Positions 10,030 to 21,112 of a DNA stretch of 64,000 bases are shown here, one piece after another (the stretch's first letter is position 1; each line of letters begins with the position of its first letter). Source of the stretch: Cenococcum geophilum 1.58 (lineage: Eukaryota > Ascomycota > Dothideomycetes > Gloniales > Gloniaceae); NCBI GenBank assembly GCA_001692895.1, contig KV748202.1:1612001-1676000 (forward strand), in the 5' to 3' direction. A model generated the notes under the pieces. That model did not search any database, was not told the DNA's origin, and was given only the letters and a program-made list of their open reading frames with translations. Both the position numbers and the translations under genes were made by a program.

Positions 10030-12190
10030 GAAGAGCCTTAATTGATTGCACGGATATAGAGCCGATTGTATGATGTAGAGCTAGATGTAGAGCTGTACGT
10101 AGAGCCTTGATCGAACGACTGTACGGAAGCCTTAGTCTCGAATGACCGCACAGAAGCTACGGTTAGTCGAAGGATCGAATTAAGCCAGAGCCTCGATATC
10201 AGCATGTTGCCGTCACTGCATCGAATTAGTTGAATGTCGTTAAATTAGAGCCTTCGACCGGGCCGACTTTGTTCCTTATTCGAACGACAGCTGATCGTAG
10301 CACGACTGTTACTGCTATCCGAATTTAGTACTGCGCCTGCTGCACGACGAGAACGGACACTGTGATAAGGAAGGGACTTATATAAAGGCAGCAGCATGAT
10401 ATTAGTGACAAAGCACCGCGTACCCAAGCCATCTTTATGCGACTGAAGATAGGACCGAGCCGTGTCTGGCTGAGCTAGTAAAGGACCTTGTTGAGGATTA
10501 CAAGGGAAACTGGAATTGGATGTATGGGAGCTAGCGCTTTTCCTTAGGTTGTCTTGATGAAGGGCTGTATTGTGGATATAAGGGCAAGGGATATGCGACG
10601 GAGGTGGTTATAATAGCCGAGAAGCTGCCACCGGATGGTTTTGGAAGATATTAAGGACGACTTAGATGACGCGCAGAATCAGCAGAATAATGACAAGGAG
10701 ACTAGAAGTAGAAGGTAATTCCAAGAGGGTTCTGAAGCCGGAAGAAGATCAAGGATACGCGAGCGTACTGCTAGTAGCATGGGCGAAGAAGCAGCCGTAA
10801 AAGCCTAGGGATACGCCGAAAGAGTTAAGCAAGGACGGCCTAGAAAGGGAAGAAAGCAGCTATAAGAGATGTCCTAGGAAAGCAACGGGCCTGCGAAAAT
10901 GGTCTACTGGAAGCTGCCGTTTATGCTTACGAGGAAGGAAGTCTTAAGACAGGTCTCTGGATTGGACGTCTGGTGAATACTGAGAGCCTTAGTTGACTAC
11001 GGATGCAGACCCCTAATTAAACGACTGTATGGGTGCAGAGCTTTGACCGAACGACTGCACAGCTAGAGTCTTGATTGGTTGTCCGTAGATGTAGAGCCTA
11101 TAGATGCAGAACCTAGGACGTACGTATAGCAGAAGACGCCCTGAGTTAATCCAGAGCCTCAGTCAAATCCTAATCAGCCGAACGCCGCCTTCGATTGTAC
11201 GCTGTCATAGTTAAATCGAATCAGTCACCGTTGCTGTTAGATGTCTTCGATCGGCAGCCAAAGATACAGGTACGTAGGCACTAGACCTAATTAGGAAACC
11301 AGTACACGGCCGGAAGAACATCGGAAACACGGTCAATTGACGTTTTGGAGCCCCTGCGAGAGCGTCTTCCCTTGGCTGTCCCCCCCCCTATTAATTGATT
11401 GCTGCCCGTCTTGACGCCTACGGATTGGTTAACCAGAACGATCTTTCCTGCAGATATAGATATGGAGCTTTATACGGAGTCTTACGCGGAGTCGTATATG
11501 GACCCTACGGATATGGAGCATATAGGTGCAGAGCCTTGATTGGACAACAGTACGGCAGCTTGACTGGACGCCTATAGATGCGAAGCCTTGATTGAACGGT
11601 AGATGCGGAACCTTGACCGATCGGACGTCTATATGAAAGCTTTGATCAACTGTCTACGGATGTAAAGCCCCAGTCGTATATGTAGTAGAAGACACCTTGA
11701 GTTAAGCCAGGGCCTTATTAAGTCTAGATTAGCTGAACGCTGTCTCCGCATTTAAATTAGGACAATTAGAGCCTTCGATTGGGCCGACTTTCTACCTTAA
11801 CCGAACGACCGAACGATCAGTTGCAGCACGTCGTCACCGACTAATTAGACAGTCTTTGTCCAGCCGTTAAAGCAGGCATAAAGGCACGCACGCAGACACG
11901 TACGCAGAGACTAGGCCTGTATAGGAAATTAGTATACAGTTGGTAGATTATCGGAAGCATTGCTAGTCGACGTTCTAGAACTATGGGTGCGAACACGGAC
12001 GCAGAGTATGCAATGCAGAGCTACCGATGTATAGCCTGATGCGTAGCCTGATGCACAGCCAGATGTAGAACGATGCGGACGTAAAGCCTGATGATGCGGG
12101 ACCTGATGTAAAGCCACCGACAGAGCCTTGGTTGAGAGCCGCGTACGATGCAGACCGATGCAGAGCTAGATGCAGAGTCCTGATATCAAA
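10030..12190 (+). repeat. Degenerate dispersed-repeat array in element J
   Basis: Recurrent variants of GATGYAGAGCC and of TTGATYGAACGACTGTAYG fill this stretch, for example near 10065-10130, 11005-11115, 11520-11640 and 12000-12185. Unit spacing is irregular. No frame is open for long. It looks like amplified non-coding spacer rather than a gene. Confidence 0.6.
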
Positions 12191-12515
12191 CGACCAGCCG
12201 AACCAACGAGTCGGGCCGTAGTCTCTGCCATTTTGATTGACTGGCCTGCCGTCGCCGCTGCTGCTGCCGCCGCTATTCCGTTCGGCTATTTCGTCCCTAC
12301 CGTCTCGACCGACTGCTGTCTCTACCGTCCTAGATCTGTACCGCTGCTAGGTCTATTTACTGCTAGATCTGCTAGGTCTGTTATGCCGTTCTATACTGCT
12401 ATTCCAACCGATCTGTTCTACTGCTGCCGACCAGCTGTTCTACCGCTGCCACTGCTGCTATTGCTATTCCGACTGTTCCGTTTTATTGTTCCGATTGTTC
12501 TACTGCTACCGTTCT

Positions 12516-12600
12516 CACTGACTGCTACCGACTGACTGCTACTGACTGACTGCTACCGACTGACTGCTACCGACTGTCTGCTACCGACTGTCTGCCGCTA
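12516..12600 (+). repeat. 14-bp tandem repeat in element J
   Basis: About five copies of CGACTGACTGCTAC with small variation, in a pyrimidine-rich stretch upstream of the 3' LTR. Confidence 0.8.
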
Positions 12601-12745
12601 CCAAGATTTCTGCTACTAAAAGTTCTGCTGCTAGATGTCCTACTACTTACTACACAGACCGAGTTCTTCTACCGACTGTTCTATTACTGACCGCTCTACC
12701 ACTGACCGTTTTGCTTTGTCTCACTGCGCCAACTGCCTGCTTTTT

Positions 12746-12831
12746 ACCATTATTACTACCGTTACTATTACTACTATTACTGCTGCTACTGCTGCTACTA
12801 TTGCTACTGCTGCTACTACTATTATCATTTC
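12746..12831 (+). repeat. Trinucleotide microsatellite (ACT/GCT type)
   Basis: Interrupted ATT/ACT/GCT repeats, about 200 bp before the 3' LTR of J. Confidence 0.75.
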
Positions 12832-13027
12832 TGGTTTGCAGCTATTTTGGTTACCGCTAGTAGGAAGGACACTGTAGGATAGTTCTATAGGAGGGCTGAG
12901 GATAAGGTTACCTGTGTTCTTTTAGGGATATGCTTTCCTTTTTCTATTCTGCTTTTGCTATTCTTTTATTTGGCTATTCTTCTATAGTATAGAACGTTAG
13001 GGGACAACGTTCTTGGTAGGGGAGGTA

Positions 13028-13283
13028 TGTGGTGGGGTAAAATGGGCCACTACTTAGTGCCTTGGCATTTTCCTGTATATATCGAGCCTTCGGCTTCTCT
13101 CCTTCTCTACACCACGACCTACCGGGAATACATTCTTTCCTTTCTTCTTACTGACTGCTTTCCTACTGATTGATTACGACTGACGACTGACCGACCGACC
13201 GACCGACCGACCGACCGACCGACCGACAGACAGACAGACAGCACTGTGACTTTCCTATCTGAGAGTGGTCGTACCCTCCCACA
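13028..13283 (+). repeat. 3' LTR of element J
   Basis: 256 bp, preceded by the purine tract and followed by the CTAC target duplication (13284-13287). Confidence 0.92.
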
Positions 13284-13287
13284 CTAC

Positions 13288-13682
13288 TAGGACTTTCCTA
13301 GTTTATAATTATAGCAACTTTTTTAGGGTCTATTTTAATTCTATTGCTGGATATAATTAGGCCTAAGTATATAACTTTAGACGCGTAGAACTTATATTTC
13401 TTAATATCGCATTAGAAGCCTATATCTTGTAGGCGTTTAAGGACTATTTAAATATATTTTTAATACTTAGAAAGTAAAGATAAGTAAATTAAAATATTAT
13501 TAATATACGCGGTAATAAATATATTAAGAAACTTATAAAGCGTATTGTTAATATATTACTAAAATGTGCCTAGACTGTTTTTTATACTAAATAGTATTAC
13601 TAGGTATTTAAAGAGTCCCTATTATATATAAAAAGCTATATACTTCTTATCTCCTTTACGGACATGAATTTAATTAAAGGTA
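13288..13682 (-). pseudogene. Element A reverse transcriptase, middle part (relic)
   Basis: Reverse-strand RT segment between J and element D. The catalytic YIDD box reads Tyr-Ile-Asn-Asn (about 13495-13510), the change expected from RIP of GAT/GAC on the complementary strand. It aligns with A2 at 50716-51110. Confidence 0.75.
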
Positions 13683-13687
13683 GTAAC

Positions 13688-13874
13688 TATTACGGCTCGT
13701 ATAAATGCCTCTAAACCGAAGCTTGTAGAATACTGTATTACGAAGATACTAAGCTAAGGAGCAGAAGAAGGTTGAGAAAAGGATACGTCTATATATACGA
13801 GCCAAGTCTCCAAGCGAGCCCCTAACTAGGCTGCATGTAGACGTCGTATAGGGCGGTGCCCCAGCGCCATTACA
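13688..13874 (-). repeat. 3' LTR of element D
   Basis: 187 bp; ends TATTACGG (RIP form of TGTTACGG) and CATTACA. It is adjacent to the purine tract on the reverse strand. Confidence 0.9.
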
Positions 13875-14039
13875 TTACCCCCCTCTTCCAAAAAAGCCTG
13901 CCCTTAGGCTTTAGCCCCTCGTAGAGAAGAAAGAGAAAAGAAAAAAAATCTTGCATCTGGCGCTTAATCGTGATGCTAGTTAACATAGGACTTATAGCAG
14001 TCCTGCAGCTCCTGCTGCTATGAGGTATATTACTATACC

Positions 14040-14205
14040 TAGTTGATATAGGGCAGGTAGCCGTCCTGCAGCTCTTGCTGTAGCGAGGGGTCTATTGCTA
14101 GGAGCCCTCCGTTAGTCGTTGTTCCTCCTCCCTCCTCCTAAAACTCCGGTACCTCCTAGCTATACTCTCCCCCCTTTTATTATAGCGCGCCCTAAGCTAT
14201 AAAAA
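14040..14205. repeat. Internal duplication in element D, copy 1
   Basis: This segment, including CTAGGAGCCCTCCGT and AGCGCGCCCTAAGCTATA, recurs at about 15895-16045 with moderate divergence. It looks like an internally duplicated 3'-proximal part. Confidence 0.65.
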
Positions 14206-14399
14206 AAGCCCCCCTAGTCCCCCTCTTAGAAAAGTAGGCGTAAAGGTTTAATAAGGGTGGGAGGGTTAGGGAGTTACTTACATACATATCGGCACGAGTT
14301 CTTGTTTGTTCGGTAGTAGTACAGTACTAGCAATGGGTCGTTTAGGTAGTAGTATAATGCTAGTAATAGGGTTGTATTCTAGGGAGCAAAGCTCTACCT

Positions 14400-17300
14400 A
14401 GTTATGTTTGGGTCGCAGGCGTATTAGCGCGATAGGTTGTTAGGGTATAGTTCCGCAAGTATATCGGCACGGTGTCTTATTGGTGGTGGTTCACAGGCGT
14501 ATCGGCGCGGTAACTTATTAGGATTATAGTAGTACGGTGTTAGTAATAGGCCGTATTTTAGGGAGCAAAGCTCTACCTTATATATAGGTGTTACTGTAGG
14601 CAGAGCAGCAAAAGTTGGTTAGCTATAGGTAGAGTAGCAAGGGTTAGCTAGCTACTAATAAAGCAGCGAGGGTTAGTTAGCTACAGGTAGAGTAGTAAGG
14701 GTCTATTGTAATAGCAGGCATATCGGCGCTATTATTTAGTCGGGTTTGTATTTGAATTACGTTCGGGTATTATTTAAATCGCATTCAGGTCGCAGGCGGA
14801 TCGTAGGCGTAATAGCACAATTGGTCTGTCGGTTAGACTATAGGCGTAGCAGCATAGTTGTTGTTAGGTCGTAATAGTAGGCATATTGGCGCTATCATTG
14901 TCTAGTTAGTTAGCTGTAGGTAAAGCAGCAAGGTATTATCTAGTTAGGTAGTAGTACGGTACCAGCGTTAGGTAGTAATAGTAGGTCAAACATTTAGAGC
15001 TTAATCTATTAGTTGGCTAGTAGATTACAGGTATATCGGCACGATTAGTTAGTTAGGTATACATTTAAATTACGTTTGGGTTATATTTAAATCGCATTCA
15101 GATTATAGGTGTATTGGCGCAATTGTTTAATTAGTTAGCTATAGGTAGAGCAGCGAGGTATTAGTTCTTATGGCAGTGCGGTACTAGCGTTAGGTAGTAA
15201 TAGTAGGTTAAGTATAGAGCTTATCTATTAATAGGTTATAGTTCCACAGGCGTATTAGCGCGAAGCTTATTAATTCGGGTAGCAGTATAGTGCCAGCGGC
15301 GGGGTCGTATTCTAAGGGGTAAAGCTCTCCCTTATATATAGTTATTACTGTAGGCGGGGCAGTAGAAGTTAGTTATAGACTATAGGCAGAGCAGTAATAG
15401 TCTATCGTAGTGCTGTAAATAAGGCAGCAGAAGATAGTTTACCGTAGGTGGAGTAGCGGAGGTTAAATTAGTATTAGCTGCAGGCAGAGCAGCTAGAGTT
15501 AATTATAGTGCTGCGAGCAAGGCAGTAAGGTATTGGTTAGCTGCAGGCGAAGTAGTAGGTATTAATAGTAATGCTACAGGCAGAGCAGCAGAAGGTTGAT
15601 TAGGTTACTATAGGTAGAGTAGTAGGTGGTCTATCGTAATAGCAGTACGGTGTAAGCATTAAGTGGTAATAGTTGGTCAAATATTCGGAGCTTGGTTTAT
15701 CAGCTAGTCAATAGATTATAGGCGTAATGGTATAATCGTTAGTTAATAGATCGCAGGCGTAATGGCGCGATCGTTGTTATAGTAGTACGCGATAGTAGTT
15801 ATATCGGTATAATTATCTTATTTATAGATTACGGGCGTATCAGCGCGATTGTTTGGTTGTTAGACTATAGGCGTAGAGGCATAGTCGTTATTAGGTTAGC
15901 GTAAAGCATATAGCTATCCTGCTGCTATAAGGGGTATATATCGCTAGGAGCCCTCCGTAGTTGTTATTCCTCTTAGAACTCTAGTACCTCCTTAGCTCTA
16001 CTACCCCCTCCTTTAATATAGCGCGCCCTAAGCTATAGAAAAAAGAAATATAGCTCGCATACGTATCAGCATAAGCTCTTATCTATTTAGTAGCAGTACG
16101 GTACTAGCGTCCGATGGTAGATAGCAGGCGTATTAGTGCTATTATTAGTTAATTAATCGCAGGTATAACGGCATGATTAGTTAATTGGTTTGCATTTAAA
16201 TTGTGTTTAAATTATATTTAGATCGCAGGCGTAACGGCGCGATTATTATCCAGTTTGTTTAAATTAATTTCGTTATTAAAGCTTACACAGCTTAGTATTA
16301 ACCTTATTATCGAAGTGTATAAATGCTTAAGGTAAAGCTTATATAACTTAGTATTAACCGTAGTTATTCCTTAGTATACGTAGCTTAGTGTTAGTTAAAA
16401 AGGATTACCGTAGGTGGAGAAGAAGACGATTAAATCGGTCAGGGAGGCAGTTGATCGTTAACGAACTCATACGGTCGTTATCAAAGTCGTAGTTCGTGTC
16501 GCAGGCATATCGGCACGACGGTCGGTCGGGTTTACATTCAAATCGCGTTTAGGTTGCATTCGAATCGCATTCGGATCATAGGCGTAACGGCATAATCTAT
16601 CTATCGGTTTCTCGAGGTCTACTGTTAATCGGTAGGTAGTTTAAGACGTTGTCGGTTATTTAAAGGTACGCTATAGAGTTGATAGGCGTATTTAAATACT
16701 TAGATTTAATTAAGGATATTGCTGTAAGTAGCAGATATCTAGGATTAATTAAGAACTTATAGGAATGCTATTATAACTTAGTATATTAAATTATTGTTAG
16801 AGGTATTAAAAGAGGTATTAAGAGGGTATATGTTAATATTTCAATTCTTATTAGAGGGTTAAAGGTATTAAAGAAAAAGTGCGCTTTAATATTCGAGCAT
16901 AGTTATATAAGGGTAAGCTGTTATATAGCGTTTAATTTAATAAGATGCTATTAGAGAGTAGATTCGCATATTATCGTTTAAAAAGAACTGCCGTTAAGTA
17001 GTAGGTAGTTTAAGGGTAGTTAATAAATGGTATTAAGAGCGTATGTACTAAGGCGTACGTGTTAATATTTTAATTCTTATTAACAATTAGCAAGACATGC
17101 TTTTATAATAGTAGGCTGTCTTATTTATAGAAGGTTATATAAAAGGCTATTAAGAGAAACGCGTTAATAGTTTATAAGAAGTCGTAGAGATAAATAGGCT
17201 TATCTGTAGAGCTGTTGGAGAGTGCTATAAATTGGAATAATTCTCCTAATCTGTTCTCCTGATCAAGAGTGCCATAAATTATTTAAATTCTCCCCTAGGT

Positions 17301-17480
17301 TCCTAGTACCCCTATATATAGGATGCAGATGTATTTGGCCGTAAGATTGAGGGACTACCTAGGTCGATAGTAAGGTTCGGGTTAATTACGTACGGTGGTT
17401 ATTAATAAGAACTTGACGGGTGTTTATAAGGGCGTTTATAAACAAGTTAGAGAGTTGTATCGCAGGCATATCGGCGCGAC
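14400..17480. repeat. Array of about 20 copies of a 21-bp motif in element D
   Basis: Variants of CGCAGGCGTATCGGCGCGAT recur, for example at 14408, 14494, 15236, 15751, 16226, 16500 and 17459. A second motif like TAGGTAGAGCAGCGAGG is interspersed (for example 14624, 15135). Spacing is irregular. Copies have drifted mainly by transitions. Confidence 0.75.
15895..16045. repeat. Internal duplication in element D, copy 2
   Basis: Partner of 14040-14205, in the same orientation. Confidence 0.65.
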
Positions 17481-17609
17481 AGGTTATTGGGTTTGGGGTT
17501 TTAGGGTAGTAGTATGGTACCAGTAAGTCCTTCCTAATTAATTTCATCTCTCTTTATACAGCTTAATATTAATTAGGGTGGTTATTATAGCGTAGTCTAT
17601 GCTAGAGGA

Positions 17610-17805
17610 TATAGGTAGGATTTATTCTAGAGGACTTTGTAGATAATATACACCTACCGCCTAATAGCACGGCGCGGGTTATAAGTTAGCTTATCTTGGC
17701 CGTCGGCCCAAACCTAATATATACTAGAGGACTTCGCGGACAATATACACCTACTGCCCAATAGCACGGCTCGGGTTATATCTTGGCTTATCTTAGCTAA
17801 CACTA
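17610..17805. repeat. Tandem duplication in element D
   Basis: Two copies about 105 bp apart share AATATACACCTAC and CTAATAGCACGG-type blocks (about 17630-17695 and 17735-17800). Confidence 0.75.
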
Positions 17806-18176
17806 TAGGATTAGTACTGGGCTTAGTAACAGAATCACTATATTATTCTCCGCAGTACTAGGCTAAGTCTTAACCGAGGTTGTCTCTATAGCTCGTATAA
17901 CTCTATATTAGTTAAAAAGGTCGGGGGGGTAAGATATTCTTACCTTTTTAGGCAGTTGTCCTTATCTACAGGAGACCTTCTAGCTGCTTAAATACCGGCT
18001 CCTAGTATTAATAATAGCGACTTAACGCGTTAATAACGCGCAGCTAGGGGTGTTTAACGCGTGTCCCCTTAAAACACGCGGAATGGGGGTAGGAGATTAT
18101 CCAGGCCTTCCTAGGCGAGGTAAAGAGGGAGCTCTAAACAAATGAAGTCCCCCCTAGGTGGGTAAGCTTAGTATAA

Positions 18177-18363
18177 TATTACGGCTTGTATAAATGCCTC
18201 TAAACCGAAGCTTATAGAATACTGTATTATAAAGATACTAAGCTAAGGAGCAAAAGAAGGTTAAGAAAAAGATACGTCTATATATACGAGCCAAGTCTCT
18301 AAGCGAGCCCCTAACTAGGCTGCATGTAGACGTCGCATAGGGCGGTGCCCTAGCGCCGTTATA
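18177..18363 (-). repeat. 5' LTR of element D
   Basis: 187 bp, same length as the partner LTR, followed by the GTAAC target duplication. Confidence 0.9.
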
Positions 18364-18368
18364 GTAAC

Positions 18369-20690
18369 TATATTAAGCTTTATAAAATATTATACTTTTA
18401 CTAGGTAGTTAAGCGTCTCTTAAAGTAGAAAGATTAGATATTAGTTTTAAATTATAATTATATTTAAGGCTTAATAATTAATATAGAATCTTAAGCCTTC
18501 TTTTAGCTTTTTAATAAATAGTACTAGTAAAGTAAATAGAGATTAACTAGGGCGAATAAATCCTTTTTCTAGATACTTATTAAGGTATTATCGCATTATA
18601 AGTAGTTCTTCTTATAATATACCATATAGCGGACTAAACTTTAGTATTATACCAGGCTTAAGTTCTATCTTAAAATCGTACTTATCTTAGTGTAGGGGTA
18701 GTTAGTCTATAAATTATTTTTTAATCTTATTAATTAGATTATAGTACTCTTTAGGTATAAAAGGTTAAGGGTTAATATACTACTTCGGTTCTAGTACTTT
18801 CTTAATATCTTCTATTATTATAGTAAAGATTTTATAATCTTATTTTCTTACTAATAAAATAAAAGGTGCGGCTTATATTACGCGAATTTTAAAAGGTTTT
18901 AGTATAACGTCTTTACGTTCTTTACCGCAATTAGCAGTTATAGCTTTATTATATTAGTTTAGGGTTTATAGTAAGGGTAATTTATATTTTATTAAATTTA
19001 AATAGATATATATATATATTTATAGGGCAAGTAGTATTTTAAGTAATAACTTTAGCAGTAGGTTATACAGAACTTTAGTGTTTTTTTTTAAACTTAACTA
19101 ATTAAAGGGTTATATTGCTTTAGCTATCTATATCTAAGTATTATCTTATATTACTTTAAGGGGGTTATAAATAAGGGGATATATTTAAGGTGTTTACCTA
19201 TCTATAACTTTATAAAAGTATAGTACGTTAGTTTACTATATATTAAGGGTTTACTATTAAAGCCTCGCAGACTTTATAGCTAATTAAGTTATTTTAAATT
19301 TAGATATTAGGTTTTTATATAGTTCGTATTAATAAAGCCTATACTAGTAGCTCCGCTATCTATTAGAATTTATACTTTTTTCTATTTTCCAAGTATTTAA
19401 ACTTTGCTAAGTATATTAAGGGAGTCGCGTTATATATTAGTGTAGGAAAAGCCTAAATACTTATACTCTTCTACTTCTTATCCTAAGGCGTAACTTAGCC
19501 TTAGGATAATTCGTTTTCTAAGTTAACTAAAGAAGAGATACTTTATAGTAACTAAATATAATTTATAAAATAAGTATAATTTAAGGACTAAGAGGAACTA
19601 CAGCGGACCTTTTTAAAAGGGTAAGTTTGGCAATTCCTTTAAATATATCCCTTTTTATCATATCTAAAGCATTCTCTATTTACCGCTTATATTCTTTATT
19701 TATTAGTTCCTAAGGGTATATAAAATTAAGTAGCGTTAAGGTCTATAGGGTTATATATAGGGCTTTTAAGTCTTAAAGATAGATTGCGCTTTAAGGTATA
19801 TACTAGTTTTATAAAGTTTTAAATATAAGATATAGTTAGCTTTAGGGAATAAGTCTATTTATTATATTAAAGGTCCTTATTAATTTAATAACATATTATA
19901 GCAAATTTAGGTAAGTCCTTTAGTAGTTCTCTACCTACTAACTATATTCTAATTTTATCTAAAATAGCTTAATAGAGAGTAATAACTCTAGCAGCTTTAT
20001 TCTAATCTAGTTTACTAATAAGGCCTAAAAATTCTAAAAAGAAGCTAGTAAAGTCTCGGTTCCGTTATTATAGGGTTTTAAGTTTAGTAATAGCTATATA
20101 TTTATAGTTAGTATTATTATATATTTGTTCTAATAGAGAGATAAAGATTTTAAAATTAATAAAGGTACTATTATAAAAGAATAGGTCTATAGTTTATATA
20201 GTATTTTTACTTAAATAAGATATTCTATAGCTAATTTTGCTAGTATTAGTAGGGTATTAGTTATAGTTTATTAAAAGTTTAAAACGGAGCTTAGTTATAA
20301 AGGGATATAGGTTATTTTAATTTTTATTAAATATTAGAGGGTTAGGGAGCTTTTTAGATTTTATAGTAGGTACTAGGTTCGTTATAGGCATAGGTTAAGC
20401 TACTATTATTAGTTTAGGGTTTATATTTAACAAGTTAGGTTTATATATAGTTATTTTAATTTTATTTATAGGTGTTACTATTAGGGTCTCTAATATAAGT
20501 ACTTTAAGGTTACGGAGTTCTTTATAGATTACTCTTATTAATTACTAATACTAAGCTTCTAATATTACTCGCTATTAGGCTAAGGCATCCATAAAGGACT
20601 ATTATATTATAGTTAACTATTCCCTAACTAGGGATATAATACTTATAGTTAACGTAAGGGGTTTAAGTTCGTTTACTATTTTAATAGTAG
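18369..20690 (-). pseudogene. Element A gag, protease and RT start (relic)
   Basis: The reverse strand begins just inside the 5' LTR. Gag runs from about 20650 to 19600 and ends in a zinc knuckle at about 19632-19672, reading C-F-R-Y...G-Y...C, where the Tyr residues replace the expected Cys and His. The protease active site Asp-Ser-Gly-Ala survives at about 19340-19380. The start of RT follows and is cut at 18369 by element D. Stops are numerous. It aligns along its length with 41050-43380 of A2. Confidence 0.8.
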
Positions 20691-20700
20691 TTATTTTAAC

Positions 20701-21112
20701 GTAACGTAATATAAGGGCGCGAAAAGACTTTAGGGAAGATTTAAAGAAATAATATAAATTCTATCTAAATCTAAGAGTATATAGCTTTCGCTAAGAACAA
20801 GACATTATATAAAGAAGAAAAAGGAATAACGTAAGAATCTTATAATTAAATAGTTAGGGGTCTTAGTGGTTAATATATACGCACGTATATATGTACGCGC
20901 GTAGTCTTTAATAGACTTTAGTAGAATCTAGTAGAACTTAGTAGAAGTTAATTAAGCTAGTAGAATTCAGCAGAATTTAATTAAGTATCAATTTTACTAA
21001 AACGTTTATAACTTATTGGCAGAATTTAATTAAGTTAGCAGAACTTGGCAGAATTTATCTATTAAGTATTTTATTAAGACATTCCTACTATAACTAGGCT
21101 AGTCCCGTTACA
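20701..21112 (-). repeat. 5' LTR of element A
   Basis: Starts TGTAACGGGACTAG (reverse strand, from 21112). It contains several copies of a TAGTAGAATTTA-like unit that make it longer than the A2 LTR. It borders an unrelated gag relic at 21113. Confidence 0.88.

Larger units (their letters stand above)
6918..13283 (+). mobile_element. Element J: non-autonomous LTR retrotransposon (LARD-like)
   Basis: Two 256-bp LTRs (6918-7173, 13028-13283) with TGTGG...CCACA ends and a 4-bp target duplication CTAC (6914-6917, 13284-13287). A purine tract GGTAGGGGAGGTA before the second LTR gives forward orientation. The 5.85-kb interior has a decayed gag-like stretch (about 8220-8870) and no recognisable protease, RT or integrase. 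The rest is dispersed repeats (about 10030-12190) and microsatellites. The LTRs differ only at a few C/T positions and GC content is near normal, so it inserted late or escaped RIP. A solo LTR of the family lies at 33661-33896. Confidence 0.88.
13688..18363 (-). mobile_element. Element D: non-autonomous LTR retrotransposon made of short repeats
   Basis: Two 187-bp LTRs (13688-13874, 18177-18363) and a 5-bp target duplication GTAAC (13683-13687, 18364-18368) delimit a 4.68-kb element in the RT gene of element A. A pyrimidine tract just after the lower LTR (about 13875-13890) is a purine tract on the reverse strand, giving reverse orientation. No gag or pol domain is seen in the interior. It consists of a GC-rich motif repeated about 20 times plus larger duplications. 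RIP is moderate. Both LTRs retain long identical stretches. Confidence 0.88.
1..21112 (-). mobile_element. Element A: nested Ty3/Gypsy chromovirus, RIP-inactivated
   Basis: Reverse-strand LTR retrotransposon. The 5' LTR lies at 20701-21112 and the 3' LTR at 1-348, cut by the window edge. Reading downward from 20690 come gag with a zinc knuckle, protease, RT, RNase H, integrase and a chromodomain end. The body closely matches the forward copy A2 (40684-55110), which allows the pieces to be joined across four insertions (503-956, 1995-5686, 6918-13283, 13688-18363). All coding segments are full of TAG/TAA typical of RIP, so no protein can be made. The family assignment rests on the domain order PR-RT-RH-IN and the chromodomain. 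Confidence 0.88.

Noticed and set aside
12170..12877. Forward open frames of 121 and 80 codons in element J
   Set aside because: Low-complexity, Leu/Ser/Thr-rich translation of pyrimidine-rich tandem repeats.
7076..13241. Possible CRISPR array in the GACC-rich and 14-bp repeats
   Set aside because: Units are 4-14 bp with no spacers, and the organism is fungal. These are microsatellites.
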